Below are positions 26,109 through 34,519 of a DNA stretch of 51,633 nt, piece by piece (position 1 is the stretch's first letter; each line of letters begins with the position of its first letter). Source of the DNA: an uncultured Burkholderiales bacterium (GTDB taxonomy: Bacteria; Pseudomonadota; Gammaproteobacteria; Burkholderiales; Burkholderiaceae_C); contig CAIJQQ010000064.1 of assembly GCA_903822825.1 (NCBI GenBank), positions 1-51,633 of the forward strand, in the 5' to 3' direction. The translations under genes were made by a program, and so were the position numbers. The notes beneath the pieces were generated by a model. The model searched no databases, was not told the origin of the DNA, and saw nothing but the letters and a program-made list of their open reading frames with translations.

Positions 26109-27842
26109 TCATGCGGCTGCTTGGGCTGCCCGCGCCTCCTCTTGCAGCCGCAGCACACGGCGTTGCACCTTGCCGGTGGTGGTCATCGGCAGCTGCTCGA
26201 TGAACTCGATCTCTTTGGGGTATTCGTAAGGGGCCAGCAAGGCGCGCACATGCGACTGCAATGACTGTCGAACCTCATCTTCAAATTGTGCTCCGCTGGC
26301 CGCGCGCAAGCGCTGTGCCAACGCATCGGGCGACAGCACCACATAAGCCTTGACCAGTGCACCGCGGTCTTGGTCGGGCTTGGGCACCACAGCAGCGTTG
26401 GCCACGGCCGGGTGCTTGACCAGGCAGTTTTCGATCTCGCCCGGCCCAATGCGGTAGCCCGCCGCCTTGAACATGTCGTCGGTGCGCCCCTGGTACCAGA
26501 GGTAGCCATCCTCGTCCAGCACGGCCATGTCGCCGGTGCGGCACCAGTCGCCCGTGTATTTGGCCTGGGTGGCTTTGTCGTTGTTCCAGTAGCCCAAAAA
26601 GAACACCGGGTCGGGGTGACCATGCACGTCAAATCGGTTCACCGCCACCTCGCCGGGCATGCCTGCGGGGCACAGCTGGCCCGCCTCGTCGATCACCGCC
26701 ACCAGGTGGCCCGGGTAGCCCTTGCCCATGCTGCCGGGTTTGGCGGGCCACAGGCGCTCGCAGTTGCCCACCACGTAGTTGATTTCGGTCTGGCCAAACA
26801 TCTCGTTCACCGTGACGCCCAGTTGCTGCTGGCAGTAGGCAAACACCGCGTCGCCCACGGCCTCGCCCGCGCTCATGATGGCCTGCAGCTTGAGCCGGTA
26901 GCGTGCCTTAACATCGGGCACGGCCTTCATCATGGCCTTGAGCGCAGTGGGGAACAAAAAGGTGTGCGTCACACCATGGCCCTGCAAAATCTCGAACGCC
27001 GCCTCGGGCGAAAACCGCCCGTTGAAGGCCACGATGGGCCTGCCAAAGTACAGGCTGGGCAGCAGTGCATCCATCAGCCCGCCGGTCCAGGCCCAGTCGG
27101 CGGGCGACCAGAACACAGCTTTGGACGGCCGATCGGCTTTGAAAGGGTCAAAACCAAACCAGTTCTGGCTGCAGACAAACCCCGTGAGGTTGCCGATCAT
27201 GGCGCGGTGCGGGATCAAGGCCCCCTTGGGGTTGCCCGTGGTTCCGCTGGTGTAAATCAGCACGGCGGCGTCTTCGGCGCGTGTGCGCACGGGCTTGAAC
27301 CGGCCCGACTCGGTGGCCAGCGCCGTGTCGTAGTCCAGATCGGTCTGCACGGCGGCCTGGCCCACGCCGATCAGCGTCTGCAAACCCGGGCAATCGGGCC
27401 GAGCCTGCAGCATCGCCGCCACGGCCGCTTCGTCGCAAATGGCCACTCGGGCTTGGCTGTCGTTGATGCGAAATGACAGCGCCTCCGGCCCAAACAGCAT
27501 CGACAGCGGCATGGCCACCGCGCCCATCTGCAGCACCGCCATGTAGGCCACAGCGGTCTCAAAGCGCTGCGGCATGACGATGGCCACCCGGTCACCGCGC
27601 TGAACCCCCTGGCGAGCCAAGACCTGGCTCAGGCGGTTGGCCGCCTCCTGCAACTGGGCAAACGTCCAGCGCCTGTGATGGCCCTCAGTCCCATGCTCGA
27701 CGATGGCCACACGCCGTGCAGCGTCTGACCCTGCAGCCCAGCGACCACAACACACCTGCGCGATGTTGAAATTTTTTGGCACCTTCCAGCCAAAACCCTG
27801 GTGCACGCTGGCGTAGCGGTCATGGGTGCGACTCTTTTTCAT
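26109..27842 (-). CDS. Acyl-CoA synthetase (AMP-binding, acetyl/medium-chain-CoA synthetase-like)
   Basis: A 577-residue ANL-superfamily enzyme that activates a carboxylate through an acyl-adenylate to the CoA thioester. The P-loop-like motif LIYTSGTTGNPKGAL, the A5 motif NEMFGQTEINYVVGN, and the hinge-domain YLWYQGRTDDMFKAAGYRIGPGEIE are present, as is the late catalytic Lys in PMTTTGKVQRRVLR. The ATG at 27842 has GGAGA eight bases upstream. It is divergent from an alpha/beta hydrolase with only 27 bases between start codons, which suggests shared control. The substrate is not identifiable. Medium-chain or branched acids are likely for this subgroup. Confidence 0.9.
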   Translation of the reverse strand: MKKSRTHDRYASVHQGFGWKVPKNFNIAQVCCGRWAAGSDAARRVAIVEHGTEGHHRRWTFAQLQEAANRLSQVLARQGVQRGDRVAIVMPQRFETAVAYMAVLQMGAVAMPLSMLFGPEALSFRINDSQARVAICDEAAVAAMLQARPDCPGLQTLIGVGQAAVQTDLDYDTALATESGRFKPVRTRAEDAAVLIYTSGTTGNPKGALIPHRAMIGNLTGFVCSQNWFGFDPFKADRPSKAVFWSPADWAWTGGLMDALLPSLYFGRPIVAFNGRFSPEAAFEILQGHGVTHTFLFPTALKAMMKAVPDVKARYRLKLQAIMSAGEAVGDAVFAYCQQQLGVTVNEMFGQTEINYVVGNCERLWPAKPGSMGKGYPGHLVAVIDEAGQLCPAGMPGEVAVNRFDVHGHPDPVFFLGYWNNDKATQAKYTGDWCRTGDMAVLDEDGYLWYQGRTDDMFKAAGYRIGPGEIENCLVKHPAVANAAVVPKPDQDRGALVKAYVVLSPDALAQRLRAASGAQFEDEVRQSLQSHVRALLAPYEYPKEIEFIEQLPMTTTGKVQRRVLRLQEEARAAQAAA

Positions 27843-27869
27843 CTTTTGTCTCCGTATGATCGGGATGAT

Positions 27870-28784
27870 ATGTACCAAGTTTCAAGAGAATCCACGAGCA
27901 CTTTGGTGTCACTGCGCGGCTGCCGCTACCACGTGCGCCACTGGGGCAACCCCCATGGGACGGCCACACCGCTGGTGTTGGCCCACGGCTGGATGGACGT
28001 GGCCGCCTCCTACCAGTTCATGGTCGACGCCCTGAGCGACGCCTTTGTGCAGCAACGCCCCATCATCGCCTTTGACTGGCGCGGCTATGGCCTGACCGAA
28101 TCCCCCCCCACTGACAGCTACTGGCTGCCCGACTACCTGGGCGACCTGGACGCTCTCCTGGACCATTTTTATCCTGGGCAAGCCATTGACTTGGTGGGCC
28201 ACAGCATGGGCGGCAATGTGGTGATGATGTACACCGGCGCCCGCCCCGAGCGGGTGCGCCGCCTCGTCAACCTCGAAGGTTTTGGCCTGGCCGTGGCCAA
28301 GCCATCTCGGGCCCCGACCCGCATGGCCAACTGGCTGGACGCACTCAAGGCCCAGCGGGAAGGCCAAAACGAGCTCAAGCCCTATGCCGACGCCGCAGGT
28401 GTGGCAGCGCGCCTCATGAAAACCAACCGCCGCCTGCCCCAAGACAAAGCCGATTGGTTGGCTCAGCACTGGGCCAGCCAGGGCACCGATGGCCAGTGGC
28501 GCATCCTGGGCGACTCAGCCCACAAAGTGACCAACCCTTACATCTACCGGGTGGAAGAAACGCTGGAGACCTACAAACGCATCACACCGCCCTTGCTGGC
28601 GGTGGAGGCTTCGGACGACTCACTGAGCCAATGGTGGAAAGGCACTTACTCCCTGGCCGAGTACCACGAACGCCTCAAATCCGTGCCTCAAGTCCGGCTG
28701 GAGGTGATCCAGGACGCGGGGCACATGATGCACCACGACCAACCGCAGGCTTTGGCCGATCTGCTCGAAAACTTTCTGGCGTGA
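27870..28784 (+). CDS. Alpha/beta hydrolase
   Basis: A 304-residue cytoplasmic hydrolase. The oxyanion segment LAHGWMDVAASYQF, the nucleophile elbow VGHSMGGNVVMMY (Ser), an acidic residue in VEASDDSLSQWW and the catalytic His in DAGHMMHHDQPQ form a plausible triad. The closest general types are esterases and epoxide hydrolase-like enzymes. I would not assign a substrate. It is divergent from the acyl-CoA synthetase, so it may release an acid that the synthetase activates. That is inference. Confidence 0.88.
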   Translation: MYQVSRESTSTLVSLRGCRYHVRHWGNPHGTATPLVLAHGWMDVAASYQFMVDALSDAFVQQRPIIAFDWRGYGLTESPPTDSYWLPDYLGDLDALLDHFYPGQAIDLVGHSMGGNVVMMYTGARPERVRRLVNLEGFGLAVAKPSRAPTRMANWLDALKAQREGQNELKPYADAAGVAARLMKTNRRLPQDKADWLAQHWASQGTDGQWRILGDSAHKVTNPYIYRVEETLETYKRITPPLLAVEASDDSLSQWWKGTYSLAEYHERLKSVPQVRLEVIQDAGHMMHHDQPQALADLLENFLA

Positions 28785-28848
28785 ATCCTTGCCAAGCCCT
28801 GTCACAAAGCCCACCTAAAATAATCGTTTTTGCTGATCGAGGCCCTTT

Positions 28849-29373
28849 GTGCGCATTCTGAAAACCATCGGATTCTTTGTGGTCATGGCGACCTGTGGCT
28901 TGTCGGCCCATGCTCAAAGCGTCAACCGTTACTGCCCTGACTTTTTGGCTGTGCCAGGCGCACCCGAGCCCACGCACCACGGCGAGTTCACCTTCTCCCC
29001 CTATACCTACCACTTCAGCGACAGCGCCGAGCACAAGCCCGTGGTGCTGGTGGCCGTGGATGAACAACTGCCCGGTGGTCGTTTGTGTGGCGTCAGTTTT
29101 TTCAGCAACTCATTTGGCCAACCCACTGCTTACCTGTATGCAGGCCAGCAATACAACAACTTGTTTGGTGTATCCAACTTTTTCGTCAAGATCACCGGCG
29201 GCATCATGTATGGCTACGTCGGCAAATACCAAAACAAGGTGCCTTTGAACAGCCACGGTTTTTCACCCGCCGTGATCCCGTCCTTTGGCTACAACCTCAA
29301 CGAACACGATTCGCTGCAAATCAAGCTGCTGGGCAACGCAGGCCTGATGTTCTCTTACGGCCGCAAGTTTTAA
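28849..29373 (+). CDS. Secreted protein of unknown function
   Basis: A 174-residue protein starting at GTG with the signal peptide MRILKTIGFFVVMATCGLSAHAQ. The mature part alternates hydrophobic and polar residues, is rich in Gly, Tyr and Phe, and ends in Phe (NAGLMFSYGRKF). These features suit a small outer-membrane beta-barrel. Two Cys residues (CPDF and GRLCGV) could form a disulfide. I do not recognise the family. Spacing of 64 bases from the hydrolase and 76 bases to prfB suggests a separate transcript. Confidence 0.75.
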   Translation: MRILKTIGFFVVMATCGLSAHAQSVNRYCPDFLAVPGAPEPTHHGEFTFSPYTYHFSDSAEHKPVVLVAVDEQLPGGRLCGVSFFSNSFGQPTAYLYAGQQYNNLFGVSNFFVKITGGIMYGYVGKYQNKVPLNSHGFSPAVIPSFGYNLNEHDSLQIKLLGNAGLMFSYGRKF

Positions 29374-29449
29374 AGTCCAGCCCCAGCCCACCTGGGGGCA
29401 AGTCATGAGAAAATCAGCGGTTTAGTGAACCGTACAGAAAAGAACCCTC

Positions 29450-30554
29450 ATGGACGCAGAACACATCAACCAGATCGGCGCTACTTTGACCGACCTGACT
29501 GCCCGGACCCAAGAACTTCGGGGGTATCTTTGACTACGATGCCAAATCTGAACGGCTGAGAACCGTCAACGCATCACTTGAAGACCCTGCGGTCTGGAAC
29601 GACCCCAAGAAAGCCCAGGAGCTGGGCAAAGAAAAAAAAGCACTTGACGGCGTGGTGGTGACCATCACCACACTGACCAACGAGCTGGCCGACAACCTTG
29701 AGCTCTTTGAGATGAGCAAAGAAGAAGGCGATGACGACGGCCTCAAGACCATCGAAGCTGAAGCCGCCAAACTGGCCAAGCTCGTGGAAGATCTCGAATT
29801 TCGCCGCATGTTCCGCCACGAGGCCGATCCGCTCAATTGCTTCGTCGACATCCAAGCCGGTGCCGGTGGCACAGAGGCCTGTGACTGGGCCAGCATGCTG
29901 CTGCGCCAGTACCTCAAATACGCCGAGCGCAAAGGCTTCAAAGCCACCGTCGAAGAAGAAACCGGTGGTGACACCGCAGGGATCAAGAGTGCGACCATCA
30001 AAATCGAGGGCGAATACGCCTACGGCCTGCTGCGCACCGAAACCGGCGTGCACCGACTGGTGCGCAAGAGCCCCTTCGACTCATCGGGCGGCCGCCACAC
30101 GTCTTTTGCCTCGCTGTTTGTGTACCCCGAAATCGACGACTCGATCGAGATCAACATCAACCCGTCTGACGTGCGCACCGACACCTACCGCGCCAGCGGT
30201 GCAGGCGGGCAGCACATCAACAAGACCGACTCGGCCGTGCGCCTGACGCACATCCCCACGGGCATCGTGGTGCAGTGCCAAGACGGCCGCAGCCAGCACA
30301 GCAACCGAGATGTGGCTTGGCAGCGCCTGCGCTCGCGCCTGTACGACTACGAGATGCGCAAGCGCCAGGAAGAGCAACAAAAGCTCGAAGACACCAAGAC
30401 CGATGTGGGCTGGGGTCACCAGATCCGCAGCTACGTTTTGGACAACAGCCGCATCAAGGATTTGCGCACCAACGTCGAAATTTCGGCCACCCAAAAGGTG
30501 CTGGACGGCGACCTTGATGCGTTCATCGAAGCCTCACTCAAACAAGGCGTCTGA
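29450..30554 (+). CDS. prfB: Peptide chain release factor 2, made by programmed +1 frameshift
   Basis: RF2 recognises UGA and UAA stop codons. The gene is split: an ATG at 29450 opens 27 codons that stop at UGA 29531-29533, and the rest is read from 29532 in the +1 frame to 30554. The main part has the anticodon-mimic tripeptide SPF ([15 protein letters not shown]) and the peptidyl-hydrolysis GGQ loop ([20 protein letters not shown]). The combined product is about 367 residues, normal for RF2. No sequence error is needed, because the slippage signal is canonical. Confidence 0.96.
29519..29534 (+). promoter_or_regulatory. prfB autoregulatory +1 frameshift site
   Basis: CGG GGG TAT CTT TGA C. 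The CGGGGG run serves as the internal Shine-Dalgarno element, CTT is the slippery codon, and UGA C is a weak stop context read by RF2 itself. When RF2 is scarce the ribosome slips +1 and makes more RF2. E. coli has AGG GGG TAT CTT TGA C, nearly identical. Confidence 0.95.
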
Positions 30555-30590
30555 GTTCACTCAGACCCACACCCCAATCGGAGCCAATTG

Positions 30591-33305
30591 ATGCGTGAAG
30601 GACAACCCCAGGCGATTGAGCGCGAGGCGTACACCGCCCCTGCGTTCTGGATCGACACCGTCGATCTGACGTTCGACCTCGACCCCACCAAGACCCGCGT
30701 GCTGAACAAGATGCGCCTGCGCCGCAACCCAGACGTGGCGGCCCAGCCGCTGCGCCTGGACGGCGAAGAGCTCAACCTGGCCCGCGTGCAGGTCAACGGC
30801 GGCGGCACTTCGTTCAAGATGGACGGTGAAGTGCTCGTGCTCGAGAACTTGCCTGAAGGCCCTGAGGCTTTCGACCTGGAAATCTTCACCACTTGCAACC
30901 CCGAGAAAAACACCCAGCTGTCGGGTCTTTACGTCAGCCAGGGCACCTTCTTCACGCAGTGCGAGGCTGAGGGCTTCCGACGCATCACTTACTTCTTGGA
31001 CCGCCCGGATGTGATGGCCAGCTACACCGTCACACTGCGCGCCGACAAGGCCAAATACCCGGTGCTGCTGTCCAACGGCAACCTGACCGAGCAAGGCACA
31101 CTGGAAGACGGTCGCCACTTTGCCAAGTGGGTCGATCCGCACAAAAAGCCCTGCTACCTGTTCGCCCTGGTGGCCGGTCAGCTGGTTGCACGCGAGCAGC
31201 GCATCACCAGCCGCAGCGGCACCGAGCATTTGCTGCAGGTGTTTGTGCGCCCCGGTGATCTGGACAAGACCGAGCACGCGATGAACTCGCTCATGGCCAG
31301 TGTGGCTTGGGACGAAGCGCGCTTTGGCCTGCCCCTGGACCTGGAACGCTTCATGATCGTCGCCACCAGCGACTTCAACATGGGCGCGATGGAAAACAAG
31401 GGTCTGAACATCTTCAACACCAAGTTCGTGTTGGCCAGCCCCGCCACTGCCACCGATATGGACTTTGGCAACATCGAATCGGTCGTCGGCCACGAGTATT
31501 TCCACAACTGGACCGGCAACCGGATCACCTGTCGCGACTGGTTCCAACTCTCACTCAAAGAAGGCCTCACCGTCTTCCGTGACCAGGAGTTCAGCCAAGA
31601 CATGGCCGGTGAGGCCAGCGCCCGCGCCGTCAAACGCATCGAAGACGTTCGTGTCTTGCGCACGGTGCAATTTGCCGAAGACGCAGGCCCCATGGCCCAC
31701 CCGGTGCGCCCTGACAGTTATGTGGAAATCAACAACTTCTACACCGTCACCATCTACGAAAAAGGCTCCGAAGTCGTTCGCATGATGCAGACCTTGGTGG
31801 CCAGCCCCGCTGACCTGCAAGGTCGCGATGGGTTTGCCAAGGGCATGAAGCTTTACTTTGAACGCCACGACGGCCAGGCGGTGACCTGCGACGACTTCGT
31901 GCAAGCCATCGCCGACGCCAACCCCGGCAGCGCCCTGGCGCAGCACCTGAGCCAGTTCAAGCGTTGGTACAGCCAGGCAGGCACGCCCCGCCTCGAAGCC
32001 CGTGGCATCTACAACGCCGCCGAGCGCAGCTACACCTTGAGCCTGTCACAGACCTGCCCCGCCACACCGGGCCAGAGCAGCAAAGAAGCTTTCGTCATCC
32101 CGGTCACGTTGGGCTTGCTCGCGCAAAACGGCCAAGCCTTGCCCCTGCAACAGGCGGGCAGCGCAGACAGCGCCTTGCAGCGCACTGTGGTGCTGACCGA
32201 CAACGTCGCCCACTTCGCTTTTGTGAATGTGGACAGCGAACCCGTGCCCTCACTGCTGCGCAGTTTCAGCGCACCTGTGGTGCTCGACGACGGCCTGAGC
32301 GCAGACCATCTCATGATCCTGCTGGCCCACGACAGCGATGCCTTCAACCGTTGGGAAGCCGGCCAGCGACTGATGCTTCAAAGCGCCGTGCAGGCCCTGG
32401 GCGCCGAAGCCGACCTGAGCACCTTGCAAGCCATGTCGCCCGCACTGGTCGAGGCGCTGCGGCAGGTGCTGCGCAACCCCCAGCTGGACGCGGCCTTCAA
32501 GGAACTCACACTCACGCTGCCGTCTGAGAACTACATCGCTGACCAGGTCAGCGTGGTCGACCCGCAACGCGTGCACGCCGTGCGCGAAGCCATGCGAGCG
32601 CAACTGGCCACGGCCCTGCAAGCCGACTGGGCCTGGGCGCTGGAGAACTACCGCACACCGGGCGCTTACCAGCCCGACGCCAATTCCAGCGGCCGCCGCT
32701 CCCTGAGCGGCCTGGCCATGACCATGCTGTGTCTGGCTGCCGTCCGGCAAGGCGACAACGTGGTCCCCGGCAAGGTCTACCAACAGTTCAAGGACGCCAG
32801 CAACATGACCGAGCGCTTCAACGCCCTGTCGGCCCTGGTGGTGAGCGGCCACGTGCTGGCGCAAGACGCACTGGACACTTTCCATCGGCTGTTCAAGGAC
32901 GAGGCCCTGGTCATCGACAAATGGTTCGCCCTGCAAGGTGGCGCCCCTGACCGTGCTGGCGACGTGCTGCCCCGCGTGCGCCAGCTGATGCTTCACCGCG
33001 ACTTCAACCTGCGCAACCCCAACCGCGCCCGCAGCCTGATCTTCAGCTATTGCAGCGCCAACCCCGCCGCCTTCCACCGCGCAGATGCTGCTGGGTATGT
33101 CTTCTGGAGCGAGCAGGTGCTGGCCTTGGATGCCATCAACCCGCAAGTGGCCGCCCGCCTGGCCCGCGCCATGGACCGCTGGAGCCGCTTGGCCGAGCCC
33201 TACCGCAGCGCCGCCAAAGTCGCCGTCGAGCGCGTGGCCGCCAAAGCCGACCTGTCCAACGACGTGCGTGAAGTGGTCAGCCGGGCTTTGAGCCCCCAAA
33301 GTTGA
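30591..33305 (+). CDS. pepN: Aminopeptidase N
   Basis: A gluzincin M1 family peptidase of 904 residues that removes N-terminal amino acids from peptides in the cytoplasm. The exopeptidase motif GAMEN is at 265-269. The zinc ligands are His301 and His305 in HEYFHNW and Glu324, with Glu302 catalytic. The length and C-terminal helical repeats match gamma/betaproteobacterial PepN. The ATG at 30591 is used. An in-frame TTG just before it has no advantage. Its stop lies 18 bases before the fbp start. Confidence 0.96.
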   Translation: MREGQPQAIEREAYTAPAFWIDTVDLTFDLDPTKTRVLNKMRLRRNPDVAAQPLRLDGEELNLARVQVNGGGTSFKMDGEVLVLENLPEGPEAFDLEIFTTCNPEKNTQLSGLYVSQGTFFTQCEAEGFRRITYFLDRPDVMASYTVTLRADKAKYPVLLSNGNLTEQGTLEDGRHFAKWVDPHKKPCYLFALVAGQLVAREQRITSRSGTEHLLQVFVRPGDLDKTEHAMNSLMASVAWDEARFGLPLDLERFMIVATSDFNMGAMENKGLNIFNTKFVLASPATATDMDFGNIESVVGHEYFHNWTGNRITCRDWFQLSLKEGLTVFRDQEFSQDMAGEASARAVKRIEDVRVLRTVQFAEDAGPMAHPVRPDSYVEINNFYTVTIYEKGSEVVRMMQTLVASPADLQGRDGFAKGMKLYFERHDGQAVTCDDFVQAIADANPGSALAQHLSQFKRWYSQAGTPRLEARGIYNAAERSYTLSLSQTCPATPGQSSKEAFVIPVTLGLLAQNGQALPLQQAGSADSALQRTVVLTDNVAHFAFVNVDSEPVPSLLRSFSAPVVLDDGLSADHLMILLAHDSDAFNRWEAGQRLMLQSAVQALGAEADLSTLQAMSPALVEALRQVLRNPQLDAAFKELTLTLPSENYIADQVSVVDPQRVHAVREAMRAQLATALQADWAWALENYRTPGAYQPDANSSGRRSLSGLAMTMLCLAAVRQGDNVVPGKVYQQFKDASNMTERFNALSALVVSGHVLAQDALDTFHRLFKDEALVIDKWFALQGGAPDRAGDVLPRVRQLMLHRDFNLRNPNRARSLIFSYCSANPAAFHRADAAGYVFWSEQVLALDAINPQVAARLARAMDRWSRLAEPYRSAAKVAVERVAAKADLSNDVREVVSRALSPQS

Positions 33306-33322
33306 ATCTGAAAGCCCGCCCC

Positions 33323-34354
33323 ATGAGCAGCAAAATTTCCCTGTCCCGCTACTTGGTTGAGCAGCAACGCAGCAAAGGCCACATCCCGGCCGACCTGCGC
33401 CTGCTGCTTGAAGTGGTGGCCCGCGCCTGCAAGAGCATCAGCCACGCCGTCAACAAAGGCGCGCTCGGTGGCGTGCTGGGCAGCGCCGAAAGCGAAAACG
33501 TCCAAGGCGAAGTCCAGAAAAAACTCGACATCATCGCCAACGAAGTGCTGCTCGAAGCCAACGAATGGGGCGGCCACTTGGCGGCCATGGCCTCTGAAGA
33601 GATGGACAGCATCTACCTGGTGCCCAACCGCTACCCGCAAGGCGAATACCTGCTGCTGTTCGATCCTTTGGACGGCTCGTCCAACATCGACGTCAACGTC
33701 AGCATCGGCACCATCTTCAGCGTGCTCAAAAAGCCCGAAGGCACGAGCCAGGATGGCACACCCAGCGCGCCGGGTGTGACCGAGCAGGACTTCCTGCAAC
33801 CGGGCAAACAGCAAGTGGCCGCAGGCTACTGCGTGTATGGCCCGCAAACCACCCTGGTGCTCACCGTAGGCGACGGCGTGGCCATGTTCACGCTCGACCG
33901 CGAACAAGGCTCGTTTGTGCTCACGCAAGAAAACGTGCAAGTGCCCGCCGACACCCAAGAGTTTGCGATCAACATGAGCAACATGCGCCACTGGGCCGAC
34001 CCGGTGCGCAAGTACATCGACGAATGCCTGCAAGGCAAAGAAGGCCCGCGCGGAAAAGACTTCAACATGCGTTGGATCGCCTCCATGGTGGCCGACGTGC
34101 ACCGCATCCTGACCCGTGGCGGCGTCTTTTTGTACCCCTGGGACAAGCGCGAGCCGCACAAGGCGGGCAAATTGCGCCTCTTGTACGAAGCCAACCCCAT
34201 GAGCTGGCTGATCGAGCAAGCCGGTGGCGCATCCACCAACGGCCACACCCGCATCCTGGACCTGCAGCCAGGCCAGCTGCACGAACGCGTGAGCGTCGTG
34301 CTGGGCTCGCGCAACGAGGTCGAGCGCATCACCCAGTACCACGCAGAAATATAA
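33323..34354 (+). CDS. fbp: Fructose-1,6-bisphosphatase, class I
   Basis: Hydrolyses fructose 1,6-bisphosphate to fructose 6-phosphate in gluconeogenesis. The 343-residue protein has the metal-binding segment [24 protein letters not shown] and the C-terminal [15 protein letters not shown]. The ATG at 33323 gives [15 protein letters not shown], the family start. An upstream in-frame TTG overlaps pepN. It is followed 10 bases later by a tRNA-like gene, then a terminator, suggesting a pepN-fbp-tRNA unit. Confidence 0.96.
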   Translation: MSSKISLSRYLVEQQRSKGHIPADLRLLLEVVARACKSISHAVNKGALGGVLGSAESENVQGEVQKKLDIIANEVLLEANEWGGHLAAMASEEMDSIYLVPNRYPQGEYLLLFDPLDGSSNIDVNVSIGTIFSVLKKPEGTSQDGTPSAPGVTEQDFLQPGKQQVAAGYCVYGPQTTLVLTVGDGVAMFTLDREQGSFVLTQENVQVPADTQEFAINMSNMRHWADPVRKYIDECLQGKEGPRGKDFNMRWIASMVADVHRILTRGGVFLYPWDKREPHKAGKLRLLYEANPMSWLIEQAGGASTNGHTRILDLQPGQLHERVSVVLGSRNEVERITQYHAEI

Positions 34355-34364
34355 TTTCTGTCGC

Positions 34365-34440
34365 GCCGTTGTGGTCCGGTTGGTTGAACAAGGCCTTCGT
34401 CACGCGGAAGTCGGAGGTTCGATTCCTCTCAACGGCACCA
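34365..34440 (+). tRNA. Atypical tRNA-like gene (tentative tRNA-Val, CAC)
   Basis: A 76-base segment with a perfect seven-pair acceptor stem (GCCGTTG/CAACGGC), an encoded CCA, and a good T arm (GGAGG-TTCGATT-CCTCT). The D arm can form GTCC/GAAC with one mismatch. The anticodon stem CCTTC/GGAAG has one C-A mismatch and a loop GTCACGC, which gives CAC if the base before the anticodon is U33. Only two bases remain for the variable loop, while the region before the anticodon stem is three bases long. The GTCACGC loop resembles tRNA-Asp, so the identity is uncertain. It could be a divergent or decaying tRNA. Confidence 0.5.
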
Positions 34441-34446
34441 ACACAA

Positions 34447-34475
34447 AAAAGGCCCAGTCAGTGACTGGGCCTTTT
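34447..34475 (+). terminator. Rho-independent terminator after the tRNA-like gene
   Basis: AAAAGGCCCAGT and ACTGGGCCTTTT form a strong stem with a short loop, with an A tract upstream and a T tract downstream. It lies six bases after the CCA end and can also work in the opposite direction for the caspase gene whose stop is at 34520. Confidence 0.9.
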
Positions 34476-34519
34476 GCGTGATGTTGGTCTTAAGCAGAAG
34501 CAATATCTTGAGTTATGGC

